From contig JAHBTM010000005.1 of NCBI GenBank assembly GCA_019638635.1, positions 1-64,000 of the forward strand: a DNA stretch of 64,000 bases, given 5' to 3'. Shown piece after piece: positions 33,003-42,803 of this stretch. This DNA comes from Ferruginibacter sp. (GTDB lineage Bacteria; Bacteroidota; Bacteroidia; Chitinophagales; Chitinophagaceae). Each line of letters opens with the position of its first letter. Within the stretch, counting starts at the first letter, position 1. The notes beneath the pieces are model-generated. The model worked only from the letters and a program-made list of their open reading frames with translations. It had not been told where the DNA came from and made no database searches. The translations under genes and the position numbers were made by a program.

Positions 33003-34136
33003 ATGAAAAAAATTGCTGTACTTGGCGCCGGAATGATCGGTCGCACCATCGCAGTTGATCTTGCTGCCCACTATCACGTTACGTGTATGGATATCAATGA
33101 GCAGAACCTCCACTTACTATCGCGCATAAACGCAAAAGTGCATACTATTGTATGCAACATCCCTGAGTTTATTGAACATCGGGAAAACTTACAGGCCTAC
33201 GATGGATTCATTGTGGCTGTTCCGGGTTTCATGGGTTTCAGCGTGCTCCGTCAATTGATTCCTCTTGGAAAACCTATTACAGATATCTCATTTTTCAATG
33301 AAGATGCACGGGCACTGCATGAGCTGGCAGTTCATTACGGTACACCGGTGATTGTTGATTGTGGAGTAGCTCCGGGATTAAGCAACATTCAACTCGGGTA
33401 TTTTAACCACCACATGCAACTGGATTCTTTCGCGTGTTATGTAGGCGGACTTCCAAAAGAAAGAACCCTTCCCTTTCAATACAAAGCACCCTTTTCACCT
33501 AAAGATGTTATTGAAGAATATACGCGACCGGCACGTTTAATGGAAAACGGACACATCGTTACACGCCCTGCGCTCAGTGAAGTGGAATGGGTAGAGGTGG
33601 ATGGGGTTGGCACGCTGGAAGCCTTCAATACCGATGGTTTACGAAGTATTCTGCACACCATGGCGCATATTCCAAACATGAAGGAAAAAACACTCCGTTA
33701 TCCCGGCCATGCGCAACTGATAGAGTCCTTCATCCGCAGCGGATTTTTCAGTCATACCCCGGTTACATTGAATGGTATTCAGGTAACCCCTATGGATTTC
33801 ACTTCTACACTATTGTTCCATCAATGGGCATTGAAACGCAACGAACCGGAATTTACATATATGATTATTCATGCTACCGGAAAAATGAATGGCAAGCCGG
33901 CAAAAGCCACCTTTGAGTTGTATGATGAAAGAGACCATAAATCCGGTTTTTCATCGATGAGTCGCACTACCGGCTACACCTGTACGGCTGCCGCGCAACT
34001 TTCCTTACATCAATCACTGCAACCGGGAATTATTTTCCCTGAAAACCTCGGCGGACACACGATGTATTATACCTACATCATGGAATATCTGGCGGCGAGA
34101 AAAGTGAAATATAAATTAAAGCTGGAAGAATTATAG
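33003..34136 (+). CDS. Saccharopine-dehydrogenase-family oxidoreductase
   Basis: The 377-residue protein has an N-terminal Rossmann motif KIAVLGAGMIGRTIAVDLA, then VPGFMGFSVLRQLIPLGKP and VDCGVAPGLSNIQLGYF, which define the saccharopine dehydrogenase/homospermidine synthase-like superfamily. Members act on lysine, saccharopine or related amino and imino compounds with NAD(P). The exact substrate is unknown here; neither lysine nor proline genes adjoin it. A GTL-EAFNTDGLRS segment and EFTYMIIHATGKMNGKPA match the catalytic domain. Its start is covered by an 11-bp inverted repeat, which suggests regulation. The 3' end overlaps the convergent metalloprotease gene by 6 bases. Confidence 0.82.
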   Translation: MKKIAVLGAGMIGRTIAVDLAAHYHVTCMDINEQNLHLLSRINAKVHTIVCNIPEFIEHRENLQAYDGFIVAVPGFMGFSVLRQLIPLGKPITDISFFNEDARALHELAVHYGTPVIVDCGVAPGLSNIQLGYFNHHMQLDSFACYVGGLPKERTLPFQYKAPFSPKDVIEEYTRPARLMENGHIVTRPALSEVEWVEVDGVGTLEAFNTDGLRSILHTMAHIPNMKEKTLRYPGHAQLIESFIRSGFFSHTPVTLNGIQVTPMDFTSTLLFHQWALKRNEPEFTYMIIHATGKMNGKPAKATFELYDERDHKSGFSSMSRTTGYTCTAAAQLSLHQSLQPGIIFPENLGGHTMYYTYIMEYLAARKVKYKLKLEEL

Positions 34137-35345
34137 TTTAACTGTTTTAAATGTTTTTCGGATACCGTTTCCCGTTACCTTAACAAGGTACACTCCCTTG
34201 GGTAACTGACGCATCACGATTTCTGCTTTGGGTGTGGTGAACGATTGCTGCATCAAACGCTGGCCCTGCATATTGAACACCTGCACTACAGCAGGTTCTG
34301 TCAGCACATCGAGTGATGTTTCAATGATGAGGCTATGCACAAACGGATTGGGATACACCTGCACACTCACCGTGGGCAATGGACCCGGTTCGGGAGGCAA
34401 TGGCGCTCCGCTGGCTCGGGTACTATCACATTGAAACGCATTCAACATTTCATTTCTCAATCCGCCTAACGCAAACACACTCCGCATCTTGATTTTTTGT
34501 CCGTGTGTAAACATGCTCATACAACCATCGTCGGTAAGGTCCATATAGTTCATAAACATATCGCCGTGGCCGTCTAATGAACAATCACTCACTTTAGGGT
34601 ATGTAGGGCAACCGTTGTTATAGCTCTTCTGGCGTGGGGTATCATCTACATCATCCGACGCGCAAATGGCATCACCCCAAATATGCTTTAAACCCATCCA
34701 GTGCCCTACTTCGTGAGTAGCTGTTCTGCCTTCATTGTATGGCGCACGTAAATTACCTACGGTGCCGAAAACATCCCAGTTTACAACAATACCATCGAGT
34801 TCGCGCTGGAAGCCGGGTACAGAGGCGTACCCCAGGCTTCGTCCAAACAAATTGCACACCCAAATATTCAGGTAATGCTCCGGGTTCCAAACATCAGAAC
34901 CACCGGCACTGGAAAATTTCATGGCATCATCGCCCATAAACGGATTGACCTGGGTGTATTTGCGAACAATGCCTGTTGTGGGGCGTCCGGAAGGATCAAC
35001 ACGGGCCAGACAAAAACGAATGCGTGTATCTGCCGCGAGGTGTTGAAAAGCTGCAGGAATAGCGTGGCGGTTTTCGTTTACAAATCCGAAATCGCGGTTC
35101 AGTGCCTCAATTTGTGAAAGCACCTGTGCATTGGAAATATTATGTTCGGGCAAATGATACAGCACATGCACTACCACCGGTATATAGATTATGGCATCCG
35201 CTACTGTATCCTGTTGTGTGGCAGAAGCAGTAGAACTGCCGGATGATGGAGTTCTTTGAAAATAAGATACATCCGTGTTACAGGTACGCTGTGCAGTAAT
35301 ATCTGTTACTAAAAAAAGTGCAATCGCAAAAAATAAGGCCCGCAT
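34131..35345 (-). CDS. Secreted M43-family (pappalysin-like) zinc metalloprotease with T9SS sorting domain
   Basis: The 404-residue protein has a signal peptide ending DITA before Gln, a zinc site TATHEVGHWMGLKHIWGD (HExxHxxGxxH), a conserved Cys-rich segment between NNGCPTYP and SDCSLDGHGDMFMNYMD, and the Met-turn region GCMSMFTHGQK. These features place it in the metzincin family M43. The last 75 residues form a T9SS type A sorting domain, with VYPNPFVHSLIIE at its start and GVYLVKVTGNGIRKTFKTVKL-like ending, so it should be exported across the outer membrane and attached or released. It may cut extracellular proteins. Confidence 0.9.
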   Translation of the reverse strand: MRALFFAIALFLVTDITAQRTCNTDVSYFQRTPSSGSSTASATQQDTVADAIIYIPVVVHVLYHLPEHNISNAQVLSQIEALNRDFGFVNENRHAIPAAFQHLAADTRIRFCLARVDPSGRPTTGIVRKYTQVNPFMGDDAMKFSSAGGSDVWNPEHYLNIWVCNLFGRSLGYASVPGFQRELDGIVVNWDVFGTVGNLRAPYNEGRTATHEVGHWMGLKHIWGDAICASDDVDDTPRQKSYNNGCPTYPKVSDCSLDGHGDMFMNYMDLTDDGCMSMFTHGQKIKMRSVFALGGLRNEMLNAFQCDSTRASGAPLPPEPGPLPTVSVQVYPNPFVHSLIIETSLDVLTEPAVVQVFNMQGQRLMQQSFTTPKAEIVMRQLPKGVYLVKVTGNGIRKTFKTVKL

Positions 35346-35591
35346 TGAAAAGTTGTTTTGATGGTATCAACATTTTTCAAGAGGTAAAAGGAATAATAAG
35401 GCCTTTTAAATAGGATGAGCGGTAAGCGATTACATCAAAAGGATATGTTGGAAAAAGAAAATGGGCCAAAAGACAACCTTCCGGCTCAGAGGATGGTACA
35501 AAGTACAACGTATTTAATCAAATTTAAAACTTTTGCACAATTTTTTTTTTACACCCCGGCCGAACTACGTCAGAGTTGGTATTTTCGCCGG

Positions 35592-36416
35592 ATGAAATGC
35601 ATGAATTTTATATGGTTTTCCGGTTCTATGGCCCTTTTTTTACTGAGTGCCTGCGGTTCAAATGACCGCCCGGCAGAAGACCCTACCCTGCGCACCTCCA
35701 CCTATGGAATTCCTCCGGCAGCTAATGTAAGTTACACAGTGGTGGCTCAGTATCCGCATGATACGAGTGCCTACACCCAGGGCCTGCAATGGTATAACGG
35801 AAAGCTATATGAAGGCACCGGTGACTTTGAAGCCTCTTCCCTACGCATCAGCGACAGAACCACCGGCAGGGTTTTGGAAAAGCATATGATGGGTTCGGAA
35901 GAAATATTTGGGGAAGGCATCACCATCCTGCGTGATACCCTGTATCAGCTTACCTGGAAAAATCGTAAAGTATTCGTGTACAGCATCCATGATTTATCGA
36001 AGCCCATCAAAACCATTGAGTGGCCGTATGAAGGCTGGGGCATTACCCATAATGGCAAGGAACTTATTATCAGTGATGGTTCTGCCAACTTGTACTTTGT
36101 TGACCCCACCACTTTTCGTGTAATGAACACCGTTAGAGTGGCTGACCATCGCGGCACGGTGAAGGAACTCAATGAACTGGAATATATTAACGGGTACGTA
36201 TATGCGAATGTGTACCTCACATACGACATCGTACAGATTGACCCCGAGAGTGGACATGTAAAGGGCCGTATGCAATTCGATCAGTTATTATCGAACAGTG
36301 AAAAAACGAACCGCACGGATGTATTCAATGGCATTGCCTGGGATTCCGCTTCCAATGTACTCTTGGTTACCGGAAAACGCTGGCCCAAATTGTTTGAAAT
36401 CAGGATGAATCAGTAA
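35592..36416 (+). CDS. Glutaminyl-peptide cyclotransferase, lipoprotein
   Basis: This bacterial and plant-type glutaminyl cyclase turns N-terminal Gln into pyroglutamate. The 274-residue protein has a lipobox LSAC (Cys21) and a five-bladed propeller domain with the family patterns PHDTSAYTQGLQWYNGKLYEG-like (in pieces), EIFGEGITILRDTLYQLTWK and LNELEYINGYVYANVY near the C-terminus. The acidic residues in EGTGDFE and LNELEY fit its active site. The ATG at 35592 gives the signal peptide and is preceded by the variant box TATTTTCG plus four bases; 59 further codons stay open upstream but look non-coding. Many signal peptides in this window expose Gln, its expected substrate. Confidence 0.88.
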   Translation: MKCMNFIWFSGSMALFLLSACGSNDRPAEDPTLRTSTYGIPPAANVSYTVVAQYPHDTSAYTQGLQWYNGKLYEGTGDFEASSLRISDRTTGRVLEKHMMGSEEIFGEGITILRDTLYQLTWKNRKVFVYSIHDLSKPIKTIEWPYEGWGITHNGKELIISDGSANLYFVDPTTFRVMNTVRVADHRGTVKELNELEYINGYVYANVYLTYDIVQIDPESGHVKGRMQFDQLLSNSEKTNRTDVFNGIAWDSASNVLLVTGKRWPKLFEIRMNQ

Positions 36417-36531
36417 GCCCGGGTATAAAAATCCCCGGAAACTATTCAACAATTTGATGGCAAATCATTCTTGATTTCTACAAGCCTCTGATGTAAACCT
36501 TTAGATAAACTGTAAGAAACATACAGCATGC

Positions 36532-37425
36532 TTAGCCTCTCACCTTCCTAAGCACATAGATCAACGAGCTGCAGTGTGAGCGGTGGCGTAGTGTATGGAT
36601 GTTTGAACGCAATCCGGTGAACACTCCTTTGAGGAAACCCAAACTTCCGCCTTTATATTTTTCACTTAACATACTCACGTAGAAGCTGTCGAACCACATA
36701 GGTACAGTTTGTTCTACTGCGAACCCGTGCATTTCTGCCAATTGTTGCATACTCTTTGGAGAGAAATGATATAAGTGCCTGGGTACATCCCACGCGGCCC
36801 AATGGGCTTGGTAGTGTTGCGCATCTAAACTGGTATAGTTGGGTACAGCAATCAGCAATACGCCTTTGCCGGCGAGCAACCTGTGCAGGTGATTCATATA
36901 CTCGTGCACATCATGCACATGTTCCAGTACATGCCAGAGGGTGATTGCGTCGGCTGAAAGGTGGAGGGTAGACAATACTTCGGCAGGGAGGGCTTCAATG
37001 CCATGCAATTCAAGTGCCACGGCACGAGCCTGTGCTTCAGGTTCCAACGCCACTACCTTCCAGCCTGATGCCTGCATTGCGCCTGCAAATGCCCCTGTGC
37101 CGCACCCCACATCGAGCAATGTGCCCCGGCGGGTTCCTGCCAGTTGGTTTACCAGTTTGCGTTTAGACTTCAACGTTACCGTTCGCACCAAATGATACAA
37201 CTGGTGTACCAGTCCTTTTCGTGTATCCGTATGCGATATGTACGCATCGGCATGATAATACCTGCCCATCTGATCTGGCTCCGGAATAACTCCTGTAAAA
37301 CGGACTGTGCAGTCGTGGCAATGGATAATAGGAAACACTTCACCGGTAGCGGTGTAATCCTTAGCCGTTAAACATTGCTGAAGGTTCGCAGAAAGGCATA
37401 CCGGGCAATTAAGCTGTTGAATCAT
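36532..37425 (-). CDS. Class I SAM-dependent methyltransferase with N-terminal zinc-binding motif
   Basis: The 297-residue protein starts with two Cys pairs, CPVCLSANLQQC and HCHDCTVRF, a likely zinc-binding module typical of methyltransferases that act in sugar or lipid modification. The SAM domain has motif I LLDVGCGTGAFAGAM, acidic beta-2 VVALEPEAQA, and ADAITLWHVLEHVHDV (motif II/post-I). The C-terminal half contains DVPRHLYHFSPKSM. This arrangement is found in methyltransferases for O-antigen or secondary metabolites; the substrate is unknown. It is the last gene of the TPR-barrel-HU run, 26 bases after the HU-like gene. Confidence 0.82.
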   Translation of the reverse strand: MIQQLNCPVCLSANLQQCLTAKDYTATGEVFPIIHCHDCTVRFTGVIPEPDQMGRYYHADAYISHTDTRKGLVHQLYHLVRTVTLKSKRKLVNQLAGTRRGTLLDVGCGTGAFAGAMQASGWKVVALEPEAQARAVALELHGIEALPAEVLSTLHLSADAITLWHVLEHVHDVHEYMNHLHRLLAGKGVLLIAVPNYTSLDAQHYQAHWAAWDVPRHLYHFSPKSMQQLAEMHGFAVEQTVPMWFDSFYVSMLSEKYKGGSLGFLKGVFTGLRSNIHTLRHRSHCSSLIYVLRKVRG

Positions 37426-37451
37426 GTTGAATGGTTGTAAACACCTTTTTA

Positions 37452-38081
37452 TCAGGGAGACACTTCATACGTTTTAGGTGCATGCACTTCCGGTATAGAC
37501 TGTGTGTTGCCCATTCCCGGCCGGTAACGTCCGTCAATCATATAATAGGTGATAGCTACTGCAGCCATTAAAAACAACACCAGGGCCCACACCCACCACC
37601 ACGACCGCGCTGTGTTATTGGGTGTGGCGTAATACGCCGTCATTTTTTCAGAATCACTTTCAGTATCTCCTACGAGAATCTGGTGATTATCTCTTCGTAC
37701 CACGCGTTCTGCAGGTACCGGCGCCCATAATCCGGAGTGGGTTTCCACGCCCTGAAACGACATCTTCCCGTCGGCATCGGCTACAAACGTACCCAGAAAA
37801 GGCAATAGTGTTTCCTTACCTGCCACACGTAACCCATCGCAAAATCGATTCAGGTGTTTTCGTGCATCCGTTTCCGTTATACCGGTTGCCCGGGCAATAA
37901 ATTCAATCAACCCGTTGTCAAACACATTGCTGTCCATCAGGTGGATTTCAGCCACGGGTGCATGCATCAACTGGTCGCCCTGTGCATAGGCCGCATGCCG
38001 GTTCAGCACACGTAGCTCCCCTATGCCCGGCAGTGAACATTTTTGTTTGAAAAAGAGATATTCGGCAATCAGGTGCTGCAT
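37452..38081 (-). CDS. HU-CCDC81-like domain protein with one membrane segment and no SPOR domain
   Basis: The 209-residue protein opens with LIAEYLFFKQKCSLPGIGEL and FIARATGITETDARKHLN, matching the prokaryotic CCDC81-like HU domain pair (residues 1-110). It continues with LPFLGTFVADADGKMSF and one membrane helix (about residues 162-182, WWWVWALVLFLMAAVAITYYM), leaving some 27 residues outside. In related proteins the periplasmic part usually ends with a peptidoglycan-binding SPOR domain, which is missing here. The N-terminal half would be cytosolic and may bind DNA or protein. It sits 15 bases after the barrel gene. Confidence 0.65.
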   Translation of the reverse strand: MQHLIAEYLFFKQKCSLPGIGELRVLNRHAAYAQGDQLMHAPVAEIHLMDSNVFDNGLIEFIARATGITETDARKHLNRFCDGLRVAGKETLLPFLGTFVADADGKMSFQGVETHSGLWAPVPAERVVRRDNHQILVGDTESDSEKMTAYYATPNNTARSWWWVWALVLFLMAAVAITYYMIDGRYRPGMGNTQSIPEVHAPKTYEVSP

Positions 38082-38096
38082 GTTGTTCGTTCGTAA

Positions 38097-39722
38097 TTAC
38101 AAATGTACAATGATTCCGCCGAGCAATTGAATTCCATATACCGGATAGAGATTCCAGCGGCGATAGGTATCGTTCAGCACATTGTTCACATCCATCCATA
38201 CACTGAACTGCTTATTGATGGCATAAGCAGCCCCGAAACTCAGGTCGGTTCCACCTTTCATTGTAAAGGTGCCGTTGTTTTTGTCGAATGACCGGGCACC
38301 GCCAAACATATAAATATCACTTTTCAGTTGTAGTTTTTTAAATGCCTGGTACCGTACAGATCCTGAGATTTCGAGTGGCAACATATTCCATGCACGGCTG
38401 AACTGTTTCATACCGGTAAACCCGTTTAGTGTTACACTACCATTGATGGTGAATTTATCTTGTAAAATATAACTCACATTTCCGTGGATACGCAGGTTGT
38501 TGAGACGTTCCTCCGTTCCGGTAATGAAATGATTGGTAAAGGCCGTAGTATCGTTCAGGAACAACAACGCATCCGACAGTTGAACCCATGACACCTTTCC
38601 CCCAATATTAAAATGGCTGCCCAATGAAGTACGGATACCTCCATAAAATTCCGTTTCCTTGGTATTGATTCCGTTCAATGGCCCGCGAATAAACGGATTC
38701 ATTTGTGTGAGGTTCCCGCCCGTATTCTTATGAATACGGCCTATCCACCCACCCTGCAGTACAAACCGATCGTTCAGATTCACCTCAAAATACACATCAG
38801 GCAATATGGAGAACGTTTTATTGTACCAAACCGGCGATAATCCTGCATGGATAAACGCACCAGAAGCAAAGTACTTAACGGCAGGGGATAAACGAATAAC
38901 GCTGTTGGTAAATGCGGTTTCACCTACATTGCCATCGGGGTTGTAGCGTGTGATATCTGCGTTCGCGGTAAACTTCACCAATAATTCATCACTGAACTTT
39001 TTTTCAACCGGCGCATTGATAATGAATGATGTTTCTGTAAACTGATCGGCGAGTGAAAAATGTTGGATGCGGATGGAGGGATCATAATTAATTCCATACG
39101 GGCCTGGGCGAGTGTTCTTGATACCAGCCCCTAAATGGAACTGCTGAAAGTACTGCTCCACATCACCTTTCTCCGGCTGATACAATGAATGATCGTAACC
39201 GTACAAATGATAACGGTCTAATGCTACCCCGGCAGTGGCATTCAATTCAAACTGTTCACCAAAATAAGTGCCTTTGGCTTGCAGGGCTGTTTTACTGAAA
39301 TCCTGGTGTTCAATGGGGCCCTTGGAGGATATATGATCTGCATATAGATTCACCACATGCGTTTCACCGTTTCCAAAAACACCGGCAGCCTTCAGGTAGG
39401 GAGTTGATATATTTCCGAAGCCGGCTTTTACATAATATCGCTTTCCGATATCAGGAGTGGTATCGGTATCAAGCGCCAGCGCATTGAGCGGTACAGGCTG
39501 GTATGCATAAAACAATTTTTGTACAGGAACTGAATACGGAGCCACACGCCGGTTGGTATCCTGTGAGAGATGCGTTCCGGAGAATTGAATTTTAGAAGCA
39601 TTGCGTAACACCGGTTTATAGGTAGATATAATTTCTACTGAGGGTTGACGAGTGGTATCGCGCTGTGCGATAACCGTATTTCCGGCAAGCAATACAGACG
39701 CAGTGAAAAAAATGTATTTCAT
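38097..39722 (-). CDS. Outer-membrane beta barrel (TonB-receptor-like, no plug domain)
   Basis: The 541-residue protein has a signal peptide ending TVIA before Gln. The mature start is short (PSVEIISTYKPVLRNASKI), and then a barrel begins at about residue 90 (YYVKAGFGNISTPYLKAAGV) with many amphipathic strands. The C-terminal part contains FSVWMDVNNVLNDTYRRWNLYPVYG, the typical end of TonB-dependent receptors, but no plug domain or TonB box is visible. The role is unknown. It lies 19 bases after the TPR gene and 15 bases before the HU-like gene, so the three are one operon. Confidence 0.75.
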   Translation of the reverse strand: MKYIFFTASVLLAGNTVIAQRDTTRQPSVEIISTYKPVLRNASKIQFSGTHLSQDTNRRVAPYSVPVQKLFYAYQPVPLNALALDTDTTPDIGKRYYVKAGFGNISTPYLKAAGVFGNGETHVVNLYADHISSKGPIEHQDFSKTALQAKGTYFGEQFELNATAGVALDRYHLYGYDHSLYQPEKGDVEQYFQQFHLGAGIKNTRPGPYGINYDPSIRIQHFSLADQFTETSFIINAPVEKKFSDELLVKFTANADITRYNPDGNVGETAFTNSVIRLSPAVKYFASGAFIHAGLSPVWYNKTFSILPDVYFEVNLNDRFVLQGGWIGRIHKNTGGNLTQMNPFIRGPLNGINTKETEFYGGIRTSLGSHFNIGGKVSWVQLSDALLFLNDTTAFTNHFITGTEERLNNLRIHGNVSYILQDKFTINGSVTLNGFTGMKQFSRAWNMLPLEISGSVRYQAFKKLQLKSDIYMFGGARSFDKNNGTFTMKGGTDLSFGAAYAINKQFSVWMDVNNVLNDTYRRWNLYPVYGIQLLGGIIVHL

Positions 39723-39741
39723 ATCAATGTCAGATGTAGGG

Positions 39742-42700
39742 TTAGTCAGCTAATTTGGATTGTTTCTTTTCTTCGGTGATAGCCTGATTCAATTTTTCAC
39801 GTGCCTCCTGTTTCAGTTCTGGTATGGCAGCATTTTCCGCCACACTTTCATAGGTTGCTTTTGCATTGAAATAATCTTTCTGTTTCAGGAAGATATCACC
39901 CAATAAAATATACGAACGTGTGAGCCAGAAATCATATGAACCGGTTTCTTTAATCACTGCGTTCGCTGCTTTTTCCGATGCCTTTAAATCGTTCAATATA
40001 AAATAACTCACAGCTGTTTCATAACGGGCTTCTGCACCCCAGCCCGATTTATTAATAACCGACACCGCTTTAAATGCCTGAATAGCACCGGTATGGTCGT
40101 TTTTGAGTTGGAGCGATTTACCCAGTACCAGATTGGCAATGGATTTATCATCAGTACTCAATCCTTTTTTTGAAAGCAACTCTTTGGAAATTTCATTGGC
40201 CTCGTCGTAGTCTTTGAGTTGATACAAACTCCTCACCAATCCCCGCAATGCAATCATCAGGTTTTCCTCCGTTGCAGCATTTTCCCTCACCATTAAAAAG
40301 TATCTTTTGGCGGCTGCATAATCTTTGGTTTCGAAATACGTAATTTGCCCGGCTTCCAATGCAGCACGTTCATAATACGTACTCAATCCGCTGCGAATTA
40401 CCTGATCGAATCCGCGCAACGCTTCTGTAAATTGTTTTTTCTCCAAATAGCAAATGCTGCGGGTGTAACGGGCATCAAGGATGTACCGGCCATTGGCGTA
40501 CTCCGACATATAGGTTTCCAGTCCGGGTATAGCGGCATCACACCCCTTGCTGGCATAACGCATTGAAACTGCCGCGTAGCTGAGGGAATCTGCTTCCGAA
40601 ACATCCACATCTCTGCCCACTTTACGCATCAGCGCCAGGTAATCATTCAATCTGTTTTCCTCTACATAAATATCTTTCACAATCGTCATGGCTTCTTCTG
40701 CCTCCGGAGTGCGCGGATAGCGTTCAATCAGTGTAGTGTACTGGTTCAATGCTTCGCGGTTATTGCCCGTGTTGTAATGAACCAATCCGAGTTTCAGATA
40801 CGCCTTCGGTTTAAGCGCGCCGTCGGGAGCCGCCAATATTTTATTCAGATATGGTACCGCGGCGTTGAATTTTTCATCGGCAATGTGGGTTTGCGCCATC
40901 TCAAAGTTTGCGTCCTGCAACAAGGTACTGCCGGGGTACGATTTCTCCAGTTGCTGCATGATTTTAATTTTCTCTGCACTACTGCTCACACCTGCAATCA
41001 TAGCGGTTTGATACATCGCATAATCAGCGGATGGCCATCCCTGGCGAGTTATTGCATTATATATTCCACTGGCTTTATTGAATTCACGCAGCATGTAGTG
41101 TGCATCCCCTAAACGTACATACGCATCTTGTTTCACCGGTGTGGTGGCAGTGGCAGCTGAATGACTCACTGCCTCAAATTGTGTTTGTGCAGCACGGTAA
41201 TTTTCCTTGTACAGGTAACTGTACCCCAAATTGTATCTCGCAGCATCCATATTGCTTTCACCCTGGGCAGGCACGTTGGCCTGAACGAACTGTGTACCAT
41301 GACGAATCGCATCATCATAACGTTGTTGCCTAAACGCAATTTCACTTTTCCAGAAGTGTGCATAGGCCGTCAGTGATCCGGCATTCGGGTTAGACAATAC
41401 ATCTGACAATAACATATCCGCCGCAGCCAGTTGCTGGTCATTAATAAGTTCTATGGCTCGCCCATGTAAAATGCGGGGATAGGATTTTTGCATAGCCATG
41501 GAAGGATTATTAAATCCACGGTAAATTTCGAGGGCTTCGCGATAGTTGTTGGTATTGGCTAAAATAGCAATCAGAATTTCCTTGGCTTCCGTATCGAGTG
41601 AAGAAGCGGGATAATCGTTGATATAGCTTCTGATTTCCTGAAGGGCGATATCCTGATATCCCAATTCATAGGATAATTTGGCGTAGTTGAATCTTGAAAT
41701 GCGTTGTTGTTCGGCATGGCTGCTATTGAGCGCACTGAACTGAAACGCGCTACGTGCATTGGGCTTATCTCCGGCATTCAGGTAGAGGTCGCCCAGCAAA
41801 TACATACTGTTTTGCGCCATGGAATCACGTTCGCTGCTCAGTTGTTTAAAACCGTCGATGGCTTTAGGATAATCTCCTGTCATGTAATAACAAAAACTCA
41901 GTTCGTACAACACTTCCTTACTTACTTTATCAGATTGTGCTACATAATCCTCCAGTAAGGGTAATGCAGTACGGTAGTCCTGCTTTTCAAAATAGAGTTG
42001 TCCGATCAACAACTTCAATTGTTTTTCATAATACAGTGCCCCGCCTTTTTCCAGCACGGAAGACCCATACCGCATGGCCTCATCTTTCATCCCCTTGAAA
42101 TAATAAATCTCCGCAATATAATACGGCACCACTCCCTGAAAAGGATCCGTAGTTTCAACCAAGCGGAATGCAGACAATGCCTTATCATAATCCTTATCCC
42201 GGTAGGCAATGAAACCATAATAGTAATTGGCGGGAATGTAGTAAGGATGATCCGGCAACTGATGAATTTCATCGAACAGGGGTTTGGCCTGGGCATATTG
42301 TTTCAAATTAAAATAACCGTATGCTTTTTCAAATTTTGCATTGGCTACTTCCTCGTTAGACAGGTTATCCCATCCTGCAATATCAAAATACTCAATAGAC
42401 TTTTCATATTTTCCGGTGAGATAATAATAATGTGCAAGATGGTATCCCATCAATTGTTTACGTGGCACATTACCAGTACTGTGGATGTAGGTTTCTGCAG
42501 CGTCCGCGGCGGCTTCATGCATCAGTTTTAACCGGCATGCCAGGTAGTAGTATTGAACATCCTCCACCCTGTACGTGAAATCACTGATGGTATTCGGCGG
42601 ATACATTTCTGTAAGCTCGTACAACAACGGATATGCCAGCGCATAATGTTCATTGATAAAAAATTGCTGAGCTGTTTTCAATTTCAACTCAGGATCTGTA

Positions 42701-42780
42701 ACGCTGTGTGTTCCCTGGGCCATTGAAACAGATTGAAGCATGACAAAGGTCAGCGCAAATAGGAAAGGTTTTAACATCAT
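39742..42780 (-). CDS. Very large exported tetratricopeptide-repeat protein
   Basis: The 1012-residue protein has a signal peptide ending VSMA before Gln and then TPR-type helical pairs nearly to the end. Typical units are KYEKSIEYFDIAGWDN, DYDKALSAFRLVETTDPF, NREALNQYTTLIERYPRTPEAEE and AAKRYFLMVRENAATEENLM. It is probably periplasmic and serves as a scaffold. Length and repeat density resemble the TPR proteins that precede plug-less barrel genes in other Bacteroidota. A TAAATTTG box at 42811-42804 lies 23 bases before the ATG and would drive the four-gene run. Confidence 0.85.
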   Translation of the reverse strand: MMLKPFLFALTFVMLQSVSMAQGTHSVTDPELKLKTAQQFFINEHYALAYPLLYELTEMYPPNTISDFTYRVEDVQYYYLACRLKLMHEAAADAAETYIHSTGNVPRKQLMGYHLAHYYYLTGKYEKSIEYFDIAGWDNLSNEEVANAKFEKAYGYFNLKQYAQAKPLFDEIHQLPDHPYYIPANYYYGFIAYRDKDYDKALSAFRLVETTDPFQGVVPYYIAEIYYFKGMKDEAMRYGSSVLEKGGALYYEKQLKLLIGQLYFEKQDYRTALPLLEDYVAQSDKVSKEVLYELSFCYYMTGDYPKAIDGFKQLSSERDSMAQNSMYLLGDLYLNAGDKPNARSAFQFSALNSSHAEQQRISRFNYAKLSYELGYQDIALQEIRSYINDYPASSLDTEAKEILIAILANTNNYREALEIYRGFNNPSMAMQKSYPRILHGRAIELINDQQLAAADMLLSDVLSNPNAGSLTAYAHFWKSEIAFRQQRYDDAIRHGTQFVQANVPAQGESNMDAARYNLGYSYLYKENYRAAQTQFEAVSHSAATATTPVKQDAYVRLGDAHYMLREFNKASGIYNAITRQGWPSADYAMYQTAMIAGVSSSAEKIKIMQQLEKSYPGSTLLQDANFEMAQTHIADEKFNAAVPYLNKILAAPDGALKPKAYLKLGLVHYNTGNNREALNQYTTLIERYPRTPEAEEAMTIVKDIYVEENRLNDYLALMRKVGRDVDVSEADSLSYAAVSMRYASKGCDAAIPGLETYMSEYANGRYILDARYTRSICYLEKKQFTEALRGFDQVIRSGLSTYYERAALEAGQITYFETKDYAAAKRYFLMVRENAATEENLMIALRGLVRSLYQLKDYDEANEISKELLSKKGLSTDDKSIANLVLGKSLQLKNDHTGAIQAFKAVSVINKSGWGAEARYETAVSYFILNDLKASEKAANAVIKETGSYDFWLTRSYILLGDIFLKQKDYFNAKATYESVAENAAIPELKQEAREKLNQAITEEKKQSKLAD

Positions 42781-42803
42781 CGGATTATTTCTTTTACCGT
42801 GGG

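Noticed and set aside
35415..35591. 59-residue N-terminal extension of the glutaminyl cyclase
   Set aside because: The added sequence is polar and poly-Phe-containing, would bury the lipoprotein signal peptide, and lies upstream of the likely promoter box at 35580-35587.
36417..36450. Terminator after the glutaminyl cyclase gene
   Set aside because: A CCGGG/CCCGG stem is present but no T run follows, so it was not listed.
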